A stretch of 64,000 bases of DNA. It comes from CAZFDT01 sp964518335 (GTDB lineage Bacteria > Planctomycetota > Phycisphaerae > Phycisphaerales > Phycisphaeraceae). The stretch lies in contig CAZFDT010000023.1 in NCBI GenBank assembly GCA_964518335.1, positions 5,132 to 69,131 on the forward strand, given 5' to 3'. The translations under genes were made by a program, and so were the position numbers. The notes beneath the pieces were generated by a model. It saw only the letters and a program-made list of their open reading frames with translations, made no database searches and had not been told where the DNA came from. This document shows, piece after piece, positions 35,713 to 43,277 of this stretch. Position 1 is the first letter of the stretch. Every line of letters starts with the position of its first letter.

Positions 35713-37009
35713 CCAGCAGCACCCAGTCGCAGCCCGGCCCGGAGGTGGGCGGCGTGACGACGCCGCGCCAGCCAGCGCGATGCGCGCCGATGGCCAGCGA
35801 CTTGCCCGTGCGCGGATCGAGCCAGGAAAGCGCCGCGTCGCCCGGGGCCTGTTCCAGCGTCACCCGGGCGCTGCGTCCGGTGGGGAGGTAGGCGGCGACG
35901 GCGGCGCGGCCCGGCTCGCTCACCACGCCATGCTCAGCCGGCTCGTCCGACGCCACGCCGTCGATCGCGACGCGCAGCGGATGGGCCGGGCCCCACAGGA
36001 TCGGGTGCGACTCGGCCAGCGTGCGAAGGTGGCGCATCTGGTTGGCGCCGGGCAAGTGCAGCGCCTTGGTCCAGGGCGTGCGCACGCGATTGTGCGCCAC
36101 GCGTTGGGGCGTCCACATCTGCCAGATGTCGTGACAACCGTAGGTGTGTCCGCAGGCGCCCGCCAGCACGGCGCGATAAGCCGCCTTGCGTGTGTCGTAG
36201 TCGTCAAACCACGCCTCGCCCGTGGTCCAGTCGTGGCCCATCACGGGGTGGTCCTCGTAGTTGGGTTCGCCGTCGAGCACGGGGCGGGTGGGCAGCCGCT
36301 CGCGGTCGAGGCCGATCATGTGCCAGTTCGCGTTGTCGCGGCCGCGATGGCCCGACTGCAGCATGTTGAAGTCGAGCCAGGGCTCGCTGTGCACGAACTG
36401 GGCGCTGGTGGTGGCGCCACAGGGGTGAAAGGTTCGCAGGTGATGCGTGCCGCCCGCGTCCGATTCGCCCTCGTGCAGGCCGCGCGCCATCTCGCGCACG
36501 ATCCGCAGGTGTGTCGCCGTGTGCAGCGGACGGTCGCCGCCGAGCACCCACACGATCGGCGCCTCGGCGTAGCGCCTGCCCAGCCATCGACCGTAGAGAT
36601 AGGCGTTCTGCGGCGTGAAGATCACCGGCCCGCCGCGCCACATCACGTTGAACTTATCGCCCCAGGTTGGCAGCATGGCCACCACCATGCCGCGCCGTTG
36701 CGCCTCGGCGACCACGTGATCCACCAGCTCGAAATAGGCCTCGTTCGGCCGCGTCGGGTCCATGTCGTGCAGCGGCAGATGTCCTTGGGCATTCGGCTCG
36801 GTCAACCCCTCGAACTCCGCCAGCAGCACCGCCTGCACCACGTTGAAGCCCTGCGACGCCCGCACCGCCAGGTAGTGGTCCGCCTCTTCCCGCGTCAGAC
36901 GGTGGAACAGCTCCCAGGCCGTGTCCGCCAGCCAGAAGAACGGCGATCCGTCGCCACGCACCAGATGGCACCCATGCTCACTCACGCGCAGGTCAAGTGC
37001 AGCGTTCAT
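35693..37009 (-). CDS. DUF4038 glycoside hydrolase-like protein (438 aa)
   Basis: The protein begins LRVSEHGCHLVRGDGSPFFWLADTAWELFHRLTREEADHYLAVRASQGFNVVQ-like and continues in the TIM-barrel pattern of the DUF4038/apiosidase-like family of putative glycoside hydrolases: VLGGDRPLH, a LDGEPNYED segment with candidate catalytic acids, GACGHTYGCHDIWQ and a C-terminal beta-sandwich. Most members cleave plant or algal polysaccharide side chains; the substrate here is unknown. No signal peptide is visible, so it may act in the cytoplasm. ATG 37009 has GAGG upstream and lies 7 bases after the stop of the upstream gene. Confidence 0.83.
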   Translation of the reverse strand: MNAALDLRVSEHGCHLVRGDGSPFFWLADTAWELFHRLTREEADHYLAVRASQGFNVVQAVLLAEFEGLTEPNAQGHLPLHDMDPTRPNEAYFELVDHVVAEAQRRGMVVAMLPTWGDKFNVMWRGGPVIFTPQNAYLYGRWLGRRYAEAPIVWVLGGDRPLHTATHLRIVREMARGLHEGESDAGGTHHLRTFHPCGATTSAQFVHSEPWLDFNMLQSGHRGRDNANWHMIGLDRERLPTRPVLDGEPNYEDHPVMGHDWTTGEAWFDDYDTRKAAYRAVLAGACGHTYGCHDIWQMWTPQRVAHNRVRTPWTKALHLPGANQMRHLRTLAESHPILWGPAHPLRVAIDGVASDEPAEHGVVSEPGRAAVAAYLPTGRSARVTLEQAPGDAALSWLDPRTGKSLAIGAHRAGWRGVVTPPTSGPGCDWVLLVTASPA

Positions 37010-37016
37010 ACGCACC

Positions 37017-37688
37017 TCAGAACGGACGCTTCGTCCGGTTGGGCACAATGTTGTCGTACCCCGGCACGATCAGGTCGGCGATCTCGATCGCCTCGACAAA
37101 GCTCTCCTGCGCCTGGTTCAGATCGTACGCGCCGCGCAGCACCCGGCCCTGGTCGAGGTGCTCGGCCGTGGCCACGGCGTCGCCGGCGATCAGCGTCGTG
37201 GACTGGGGCGCCACCAGCAGCAGCCCGCAACTGCCGGGCGTGTACCCCGGCAAGGGAAACAGATCGACCTGTGCCGCCAGCTTGTCCGGCGCCGCGGCGC
37301 AACGCTTGAGCACCGCGATGTCGGCCTCCAGCAGTCGCTTGACCTGGGCATCCTCCTCGCCGCGAAATCGCTCGACGAGCATGCGGCCGACCGACTCTCG
37401 CTCCTGCTCGGCGATCCACCACCTGGCATGCTCGAAGGCGCCCAGCCCCCAGCGGTGCTCGGGTCGAAAGTTCGTCAGGAACACGTCCGTCACCTTGTCC
37501 GGGGCCAGCCCGCTGCGCTCGCGCAGGCGCGCCGCGATCGCCTGTGGCGGCAGGCCGGGGTCGATCAGGATCACCTTGCCTTCGCTGCGCACCAGCGTCG
37601 TCGTCGCGTGGGCCGTGCGCGTAGGGCCCTGCTCTTCCCATAGCTCGTGATGGGCCAGCGTTCCGATGCTGATGATGCGATAGTCCAT
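37017..37688 (-). CDS. Metallo-beta-lactamase-fold protein with degenerate metal site
   Basis: The 223-residue protein has the fold markers of the MBL superfamily (VRSEGKVILIDPGLP, the GD of AGDAVATAEHLD and the final VPGYDNIVPNRTKRPF), but the metal-binding motif is broken: where HxHxDH is expected the sequence reads NFRPEH, and the later His of PGHSPG and PGHD have become Tyr in GYTPG and GYD. It is probably not a hydrolase in the usual sense and may be a substrate-binding or redox-inactive relative. ATG 37688 is used. It precedes the DUF4038 gene by 7 bases in the same direction. Confidence 0.7.
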   Translation of the reverse strand: MDYRIISIGTLAHHELWEEQGPTRTAHATTTLVRSEGKVILIDPGLPPQAIAARLRERSGLAPDKVTDVFLTNFRPEHRWGLGAFEHARWWIAEQERESVGRMLVERFRGEEDAQVKRLLEADIAVLKRCAAAPDKLAAQVDLFPLPGYTPGSCGLLLVAPQSTTLIAGDAVATAEHLDQGRVLRGAYDLNQAQESFVEAIEIADLIVPGYDNIVPNRTKRPF

Positions 37689-37700
37689 GAGGGCCTGGCG

Positions 37701-37749
37701 GTGAGTGGTGCGTGGTCGATCGTGTATGGCCCAGAGCATAGCGTGATCG
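37701..37749. repeat. Single-armed heptad array upstream of the degenerate MBL gene
   Basis: Seven units with a 7-bp period (GTGAGTG, GTGCGTG, GTCGATC, GTGTATG, GCCCAGA, GCATAGC, GTGATCG). The first two match units at 29727. I see no complementary arm. The copies are the most diverged in the window, so this call is tentative. Confidence 0.45.
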
Positions 37750-37813
37750 TCGCTTGCTTTGCCATGGCCGGTCGTGAGCTCAGGTGGCAAGTGTGTCGTT
37801 ACACTGTCGCCCG

Positions 37814-39052
37814 ATGCCAGCGATGCGATTTGAGCTTCTGCACGCGGACGCCACGTCACGCGCCCGGCTGGGGCGGGTGACGACGGTGCATGGCGCGTTC
37901 GACACGCCGGCGTTTATGCCGGTGGGCACGCAGGGGTCGGTCAAGGGGCTGTTGCCGCGGGACGTGGCGGGGACGGGGTCGCAGATCATTCTCGCCAACA
38001 CGTACCACCTGATGCTGCGGCCGGGAAGCGAGCTGGTGGCGCGGATGGGGGGGCTGCAGCGGTGGACGGGCTGGGGCGGGCCGATGCTGACCGACTCGGG
38101 CGGATACCAGGTGTTTTCGCTGGCCGACCTCAACCGCATCGACGACGAAGGCGTGACATTCAAGAGCCACATTGACGGCGCGACGATCGAGCTGACGCCC
38201 GCCAGGTCGATGCGGGTTCAGAACGAGCTTGGGGCTGACATCATCATGGCGTTCGACGACTGTCCGCCTGCTGCAGTGGACCTGCCGCACAACACGGACC
38301 CGGGCATTGATCCACGGCCCGCCTATGCCCGCCGCGTTCAGGTCGCCAACGAGCGGACGATCCGTTGGCTGGCGCAGTGCGTCGCCGCCCACGCCCGCAA
38401 GGACGAGCAGTCGCTGTTCGGTATCGTGCAGGGCGGGACCGATCTGGCGGCGCGCGACTGGTGCGTCCAGCGCGTGTGCAGCCACGACCTGCCGGGCTTC
38501 GCCATCGGCGGCGTCGCCGTGGGAGAAGGCTCCGACGAGATCAAGCCTGTGGTCGAGCATACCGCCCCGCAGCTTCCGACGGGCAAGCCGCGCTACCTCA
38601 TGGGCGTGGGCTACGCGCGTGACATCGTGGCCGCGGTGCGTGCGGGCGTGGACATGTTCGACTGCGTGCTGCCGACGCGTAACGGCCGCAACGCCACGGC
38701 GTTCACGCGGACGGGTCAACTGAAGCTGCGCAACGCAGTGCATAAGGACGATGCGAGCCCGATCGAAGAGGGGTGCGATTGCCTGGCGTGCGGGGGGGAA
38801 GCGGGTATCGGGTGTCGGGTGTCGGGTGTCGCAGACTCTGGACCGATACTCGGTCCCCGACACCCTACACCCTTCTCCCGCAGCTACCTGCGCCACCTCT
38901 TCCTCGCGGGTGAGATGCTCGGGCCGATCCTGGTGAGCCTGCACAACATCCGCCACTTTCAGCGGCTCATGTTGGACATCCGGGCGGCGATCCAGCACAA
39001 TGACTGGTCTTTCCTCGCCCGGCAGTGGCCTGCGGCGGGGTTGAACGCATGA
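37814..39052 (+). CDS. tgt: Queuine/preQ1 tRNA-ribosyltransferase with disrupted zinc loop
   Basis: Tgt exchanges guanine 34 in tRNAs for the queuosine precursor preQ1. The 412-residue protein has the nucleophile motif TDSGGYQVFSL (Asp near 95), GGVAVGEG, and DCVLPTRNGRNATAF with the second catalytic Asp near 282. The zinc site begins CDCLAC (CxCxxC) near residue 321, but about 25 extra residues separate it from FSRSYLRHL and the last His of SLHN: 50 residues instead of about 25 between the third Cys and the His. The extra residues are exactly those translated from the hairpin repeat at 38803-38883. ATG 37814 is used; ATG 37823 (MRFELL) is equally plausible. The next gene, yajC, overlaps its stop if ATG 39049 is used. 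Confidence 0.9.
   Translation: MPAMRFELLHADATSRARLGRVTTVHGAFDTPAFMPVGTQGSVKGLLPRDVAGTGSQIILANTYHLMLRPGSELVARMGGLQRWTGWGGPMLTDSGGYQVFSLADLNRIDDEGVTFKSHIDGATIELTPARSMRVQNELGADIIMAFDDCPPAAVDLPHNTDPGIDPRPAYARRVQVANERTIRWLAQCVAAHARKDEQSLFGIVQGGTDLAARDWCVQRVCSHDLPGFAIGGVAVGEGSDEIKPVVEHTAPQLPTGKPRYLMGVGYARDIVAAVRAGVDMFDCVLPTRNGRNATAFTRTGQLKLRNAVHKDDASPIEEGCDCLACGGEAGIGCRVSGVADSGPILGPRHPTPFSRSYLRHLFLAGEMLGPILVSLHNIRHFQRLMLDIRAAIQHNDWSFLARQWPAAGLNA
38803..38883. repeat. Heptad hairpin inserted in frame in tgt
   Basis: The left arm (38803-38830) is four units, GGGTATC and GGGTGTC (three times). A 25-base loop beginning GCAGACTCTG follows. The right arm (38856-38883) has CCCGACA, CCCTACA and CCCTTCT, complementary to the left units. 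The insert keeps the tgt frame open. Of all copies it is the clearest interruption of a conserved protein. Confidence 0.88.
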
Positions 39053-39063
39053 AAGGTGATTCC

Positions 39064-39507
39064 ATGGTCGAGTTCTTAGGATTGACGCTGGCCCAGGCCG
39101 AGGACGCGCCGCCGGCGGTGAGCACCCCCGAAGCCCCGGCCGTCGGCCCGGCGAGCCCCGGCACGCCCGGCGAAGCCGCCCCCGGCGCCGCCCAGGGCCC
39201 CGGCTCCCCCGGCGCCTCGCCACCCCCGCGAAGCGGCTTCGACCCGACCATCTTCATCATCATCCTCATGGTCGGCGTCTTCTGGTTCATCATGATGGGC
39301 GGCCAGCGCAAGGAGAAGAAGAAGCGCGCCGCCATGCTTGCCGCGCTGGCCAAGGGCGCCAAGGTCCAGACCATCGGCGGCATCCTCGGCACCGTCGTCG
39401 AGGTCCGCGACAACGAAGTGCTCGTCAAGGTCGATGAAAACTCCAACACGCGCATGCGCTTCGCCAAGAGCGCCATCCAGGCCGTGCTGGAGGAGAAGGA
39501 AGACTGA
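39064..39507 (+). CDS. yajC: Preprotein translocase subunit YajC
   Basis: YajC is a small inner-membrane partner of SecDF. The 147-residue protein has one transmembrane helix (FIIIILMVGVFWFIMMG) and the conserved cytoplasmic part QRKEKKKRAAMLAALAKGAKVQTIGGILGTVVEV. An unusual Pro/Gly/Ala-rich stretch of about 45 residues precedes the helix. ATG 39064 is chosen because AAGGTG lies at ideal spacing; ATG 39049 overlaps the tgt stop as ATGA and is the alternative. Order tgt-yajC-secDF is the classical one. Confidence 0.93.
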   Translation: MVEFLGLTLAQAEDAPPAVSTPEAPAVGPASPGTPGEAAPGAAQGPGSPGASPPPRSGFDPTIFIIILMVGVFWFIMMGGQRKEKKKRAAMLAALAKGAKVQTIGGILGTVVEVRDNEVLVKVDENSNTRMRFAKSAIQAVLEEKED

Positions 39508-39514
39508 GGAAGAA

Positions 39515-39620
39515 GGGGTAAGGGCTGAGGGCCTAGGGCCTAGCAGACTCTGCCATTACCTCGCGTGGCTCTGGTTTTTCTCTGCTAGGCCCTAGGCCCT
39601 CACCCCCAGGCCCTATCCCC
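39515..39620. repeat. Heptad hairpin between yajC and secDF
   Basis: The left arm (39515-39542) has GGGGTAA, GGGCTGA and GGGCCTA twice. A 43-base loop starting GCAGACTCTG follows. The right arm (39586-39620) has TAGGCCC twice, TCACCCC, CAGGCCC and TATCCCC. The two GGGCCTA units pair perfectly with the two TAGGCCC units. The secDF start codon follows the right arm by one base. Confidence 0.9.
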
Positions 39621-39621
39621 C

Positions 39622-42600
39622 ATGCACAAAGTCCCCGTCTGGAAGCCGATCCTGCTCGTGGCGATTATGGCCCTTGCCATCTGGTCGCTTTACCCGCCTG
39701 ATAAGCGTCTGAAACCAGGGCTCGACCTGGTCGGCGGCACGACGCTGGTCTATGAGGTGCAGGTCGATCCGAACGTGCCCAACCCGCGGCAGGTGCTCGA
39801 GGACACCATCGAAGTGCTGCGCAAGCGCGTGGACCCCTACGGCCAGCGGAACCTGATCTGGCGCGTGCAGGGAACCAACCGCATCGAGATCCAGATGGCG
39901 CTGCCGCCGCGGCAGACAGCGCAATTGCGTCAGGCGTTCATCCAGACGAGGGACGGACTGATCGAAGGCAACATGTCGGAGCGGCGACTGGACGCGGCGC
40001 TGAAGGCCGACGCAGCGCAGCGCGACGCCATGCTCGAGGCGATCGCCAGGGGCAACACGGCCGTGCGTGCGGCGCTGACGGAACTGGCCTCGGCGCACGA
40101 CGCCATGATGGCGGCGCGCGAGCCTTACGAGACGGTGCAGCAGCGCCTGCGCGAGGCCGAGGCGACGAGTCGAGCGCTGCCGGACGGTGCGGCGGAGGAT
40201 ATGCGCAAAGACGCCCAGGCGCAAGTGGATTCGCTGTTGCAGGAACTGATCCCCCTCACGCAGGCGTACAACGCTTCACGCGCCGCCCTGACCACCACAC
40301 GGCAGAAGGTGCTGTCGAGCAACATCGATCCGGTGCGCCTCGAGTCGGTGCTGGCCACGTATGACCCCGATGTGAAGAAGACCAAGGCCCGTGAGGCGTA
40401 CGCCGCCGCGCTGCAGAGCCTGAAGGAGCGTCACCCGCAGCGTGCTGACCAAGTCGGGCAGGTGGCTGATGCCTACGAGGCGTATGCCGCCGTCAAGGGC
40501 CCGCTGGACGACCCCAACGACCTGGTCGCCATGCTGCGCGGCTCGGGCGTGCTGGAGTTCCGTATCACGGCGCCGGCGACGTTGCCCGATGCGCAGGAGT
40601 ATCGCGACGAGCTGAGAACGCGAGGCCCGCGCGCCGTGGGCGACAAGCCTTGGCGCTGGTTCGTCATTGACAATCCCGAGCGCTTCGCCGGCGGTGACAA
40701 GAAGGAGTACGAAAGCCTGGTCGAGTCGCCCGAGGCTTATTTCACCAGTCGCGGCATGATCGGCGCCGAATATGCCGGCAACTATTTCGTGCTGCTGGGC
40801 AACCGCAAGGACAGCTCCATCCGACGCGAGGACGGCAACTGGGCTCTCACCCAGGTGTACGCCACGCGCGACGACATGAACTTCTCCGCCATCGGGTTCA
40901 CACTCAACACGGTCGGCGGCCAGCTCATGAACGCCCTGACCGCGGCCAACCTGCAGAAGCCCATGGCCATCACGCTCGACGGGCGCGTCCTGTCGGCGCC
41001 CACCATCCAGGCCCGCATCTCCGACAGCGGCATCATCACCGGCGGGCAGGGCGGCTTCTCGCAACGCGAGATGCAGTACATGCTCAACACCCTGGGCGCC
41101 GGCTCGACCCAGGCCCAGCTCTCCGACGCGCCCGTGTCCGTCAAGACCACCGGCCCGCAACTCGGCCAGGATAACCTGCAGCGCGGGCTCAAAGCCGCGA
41201 TCTACTCGGTGCTGATCGTCTGCGTCTTCATGCTGGTGTACTACCTGCTTCTGGGTGCGGTGGCCGACATCGCGCTGTTCATCAACATGGTGCTGCTGTT
41301 GGCCGTCATGGCCTCGCTGCAGGCGACGTTCACCCTGCCGGGTATCGCGGGCATCGTGCTGACGATCGGCATGGCGGTGGACGCCAACGTGCTGATCTTC
41401 GAGCGCATCCGCGAGGAGCTGGAGCGCAAGGCGGAGGTGCTCGCCGCGGTGCGCCTGGGCTATGAGAAAGCGCTATCGACGATCATCGACTCGAACCTGA
41501 CGACGCTGATCACGTGTCTGGTGCTGGGCTACACGGCAACGGCGGAGGTGAAGGGCTTTGCGGTGACGTTGGGCATCGGCATCTGCTGCACGCTGTTCGC
41601 CACGCTCTTCGCCGGTCGCGTGCTGGTGGACCTGTACGTGCAGTTCTTCCGCCCGCGCAGCTTCGCCATGATGCCGATGATCCTGCCGCCGGTGCGCAAG
41701 CTACTGACGCCCAACATCGACTGGCTGAGGATGCGGTACGCGTTCTTCGCCATCAGTGCGGTGCTGATCGTGGCGGGCGTGGCGATGTTGTACGTGCGCG
41801 GGGCGGACCTGCTGGACCTGGAGTTTCGTAGCGGCACGCAGATCGGATTCGAGCTCAAGCAGGGCCAGACCATGACGCTGACGGAGGTGCGCCAGCGCCT
41901 GGACAAGGCCGCGGCGGCCGACCCGGACCTGGCGGTCCTGGGCGGTGATCGGGCCAAGGTCGTCACCGTCGGCGCCGCCGACGGCGCGGCGGCGTCGGCG
42001 TTCAGCGTGCAGGTCATCGGCGACGCCCAGACCCAGAAGATCAGCGAGGCCATCAAGCAGGCCTTCGCCGACGTGATCGAAGCCCAGGCTCCGCTGGACT
42101 TCGCGCGCATGGATGCAGCGCTACGTGGCACCGACCCGGCGCCGGTATTCGTCGTGCGCCAGGCCACGCTGGGGCCCAACATCGACCGCGTCAGCGATGT
42201 GGACGTGAGCGAATTCGTCGGCGGTGTGGCGATCGTGCTCGACGACGTGCGCCCGCCCGCGGCCGTGGCCGACGTCACCGAGCGCATCAAGCGCATGCGC
42301 GAGCAGCCCGGCGAGCACGAGTCGCTGGGGTATCGGCCGTTCACGGTCGTGGGCCTGGATGTCGCGCCTGCCGCTGAGCAGCGCGGCGACGCGCCACTGT
42401 ATCGCTCGTTCGCCGTCGTGTCGCGCGACGCGACGACGAACTACCTCGAAAGTCCCGACCTCTTCGCCGAGGCTGGCGGTCTGGCCGACACCGAGTGGCG
42501 ACTGGTCCGCGACGCCCTGCAGCGCGACACCAGCCTCGCCAGCGTCACCAGCTTCTCCAGCCAGGTGTCGGAGACGATGAAGCAGCAGGCCATCGCCGCC

Positions 42601-43146
42601 ATCGCTCTGTCCATGCTGGCGGTCATCGCTTACATCTGGTTCCGCTTCGGCAGCTTCCGCTACGGGCTGGCGGCCATCATCGCCCTCATCCACGACACCA
42701 CCATCGCCCTGGGCCTGGTCGCCATCTGCGGCTACATCTACGACGAGGGCTGGGCGCAGATGCTGCTCATCGCCCCCTTCAAGATCGACCTGGCCATGGT
42801 CGCGGCGATGCTCACGCTCATCGGCTACTCGCTCAACGACACGATCATCGTGTTCGACCGCATCCGCGAAAACCGCGGCCGACTGGCCATCGCCACGCCC
42901 GGCATCATCAACGACTCGATCAACCAGACGATCAGCCGCACCGTGATCACCAGCGGCACGACCCTGATCGCGCTGGTTGTGCTCTACTTCGTCGGCGGCC
43001 CCGGCGTCCACGGCTTCGCGTTCGCCATGACCGTCGGCGTCGTCATCGGCACGTACAGCTCCATCGCCGTCGCCGCGCCGTTCCTGGCCCTCATCGGCAA
43101 GATCGCCCAGCGCCGTCTTGCCGAGCAAGCTGTGGCCGCCGCGTGA
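39622..43146 (+). CDS. secDF: Fused protein translocase subunits SecD-SecF (1174 aa)
   Basis: SecDF uses proton motive force to pull secreted proteins through the membrane with SecYEG. One transmembrane segment at about 9-27 is followed by the SecD P1 head. Between IEIQMALPPRQTAQLRQ (about residue 95) and the conserved VLEFRI (about 305) there is an insert of roughly 190 residues rich in Gln, Arg, Ala and Glu with coiled-coil spacing; the family norm is about 20 residues. The SecD membrane block follows (about 522-680, with DANVLIFERIREEL), then SecF from about 700 with its own signature NDTIIVFDRIRENRG. Fusion of SecD and SecF is known in many bacteria; the insert is what is odd. The start lies next to the hairpin repeat. 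Confidence 0.94.
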   Translation: MHKVPVWKPILLVAIMALAIWSLYPPDKRLKPGLDLVGGTTLVYEVQVDPNVPNPRQVLEDTIEVLRKRVDPYGQRNLIWRVQGTNRIEIQMALPPRQTAQLRQAFIQTRDGLIEGNMSERRLDAALKADAAQRDAMLEAIARGNTAVRAALTELASAHDAMMAAREPYETVQQRLREAEATSRALPDGAAEDMRKDAQAQVDSLLQELIPLTQAYNASRAALTTTRQKVLSSNIDPVRLESVLATYDPDVKKTKAREAYAAALQSLKERHPQRADQVGQVADAYEAYAAVKGPLDDPNDLVAMLRGSGVLEFRITAPATLPDAQEYRDELRTRGPRAVGDKPWRWFVIDNPERFAGGDKKEYESLVESPEAYFTSRGMIGAEYAGNYFVLLGNRKDSSIRREDGNWALTQVYATRDDMNFSAIGFTLNTVGGQLMNALTAANLQKPMAITLDGRVLSAPTIQARISDSGIITGGQGGFSQREMQYMLNTLGAGSTQAQLSDAPVSVKTTGPQLGQDNLQRGLKAAIYSVLIVCVFMLVYYLLLGAVADIALFINMVLLLAVMASLQATFTLPGIAGIVLTIGMAVDANVLIFERIREELERKAEVLAAVRLGYEKALSTIIDSNLTTLITCLVLGYTATAEVKGFAVTLGIGICCTLFATLFAGRVLVDLYVQFFRPRSFAMMPMILPPVRKLLTPNIDWLRMRYAFFAISAVLIVAGVAMLYVRGADLLDLEFRSGTQIGFELKQGQTMTLTEVRQRLDKAAAADPDLAVLGGDRAKVVTVGAADGAAASAFSVQVIGDAQTQKISEAIKQAFADVIEAQAPLDFARMDAALRGTDPAPVFVVRQATLGPNIDRVSDVDVSEFVGGVAIVLDDVRPPAAVADVTERIKRMREQPGEHESLGYRPFTVVGLDVAPAAEQRGDAPLYRSFAVVSRDATTNYLESPDLFAEAGGLADTEWRLVRDALQRDTSLASVTSFSSQVSETMKQQAIAAIALSMLAVIAYIWFRFGSFRYGLAAIIALIHDTTIALGLVAICGYIYDEGWAQMLLIAPFKIDLAMVAAMLTLIGYSLNDTIIVFDRIRENRGRLAIATPGIINDSINQTISRTVITSGTTLIALVVLYFVGGPGVHGFAFAMTVGVVIGTYSSIAVAAPFLALIGKIAQRRLAEQAVAAA

Positions 43147-43277
43147 GACAGCCGGCGACCGTGTGCCACGCCTTCACATGGCGGCGATCGCAGCAGGTCC
43201 ACCGTAGGCCCGACTGGGACGGCCTGCATATGCTCATGGGTCTGCCCATCCCGCTATGACTTTGTCGGCGTAATACG

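Noticed and set aside
39515..39620. Rho-independent terminator after yajC
   Set aside because: The stem is strong but is built of heptads and is not followed by a T run; the next gene starts one base later and belongs to the same operon.
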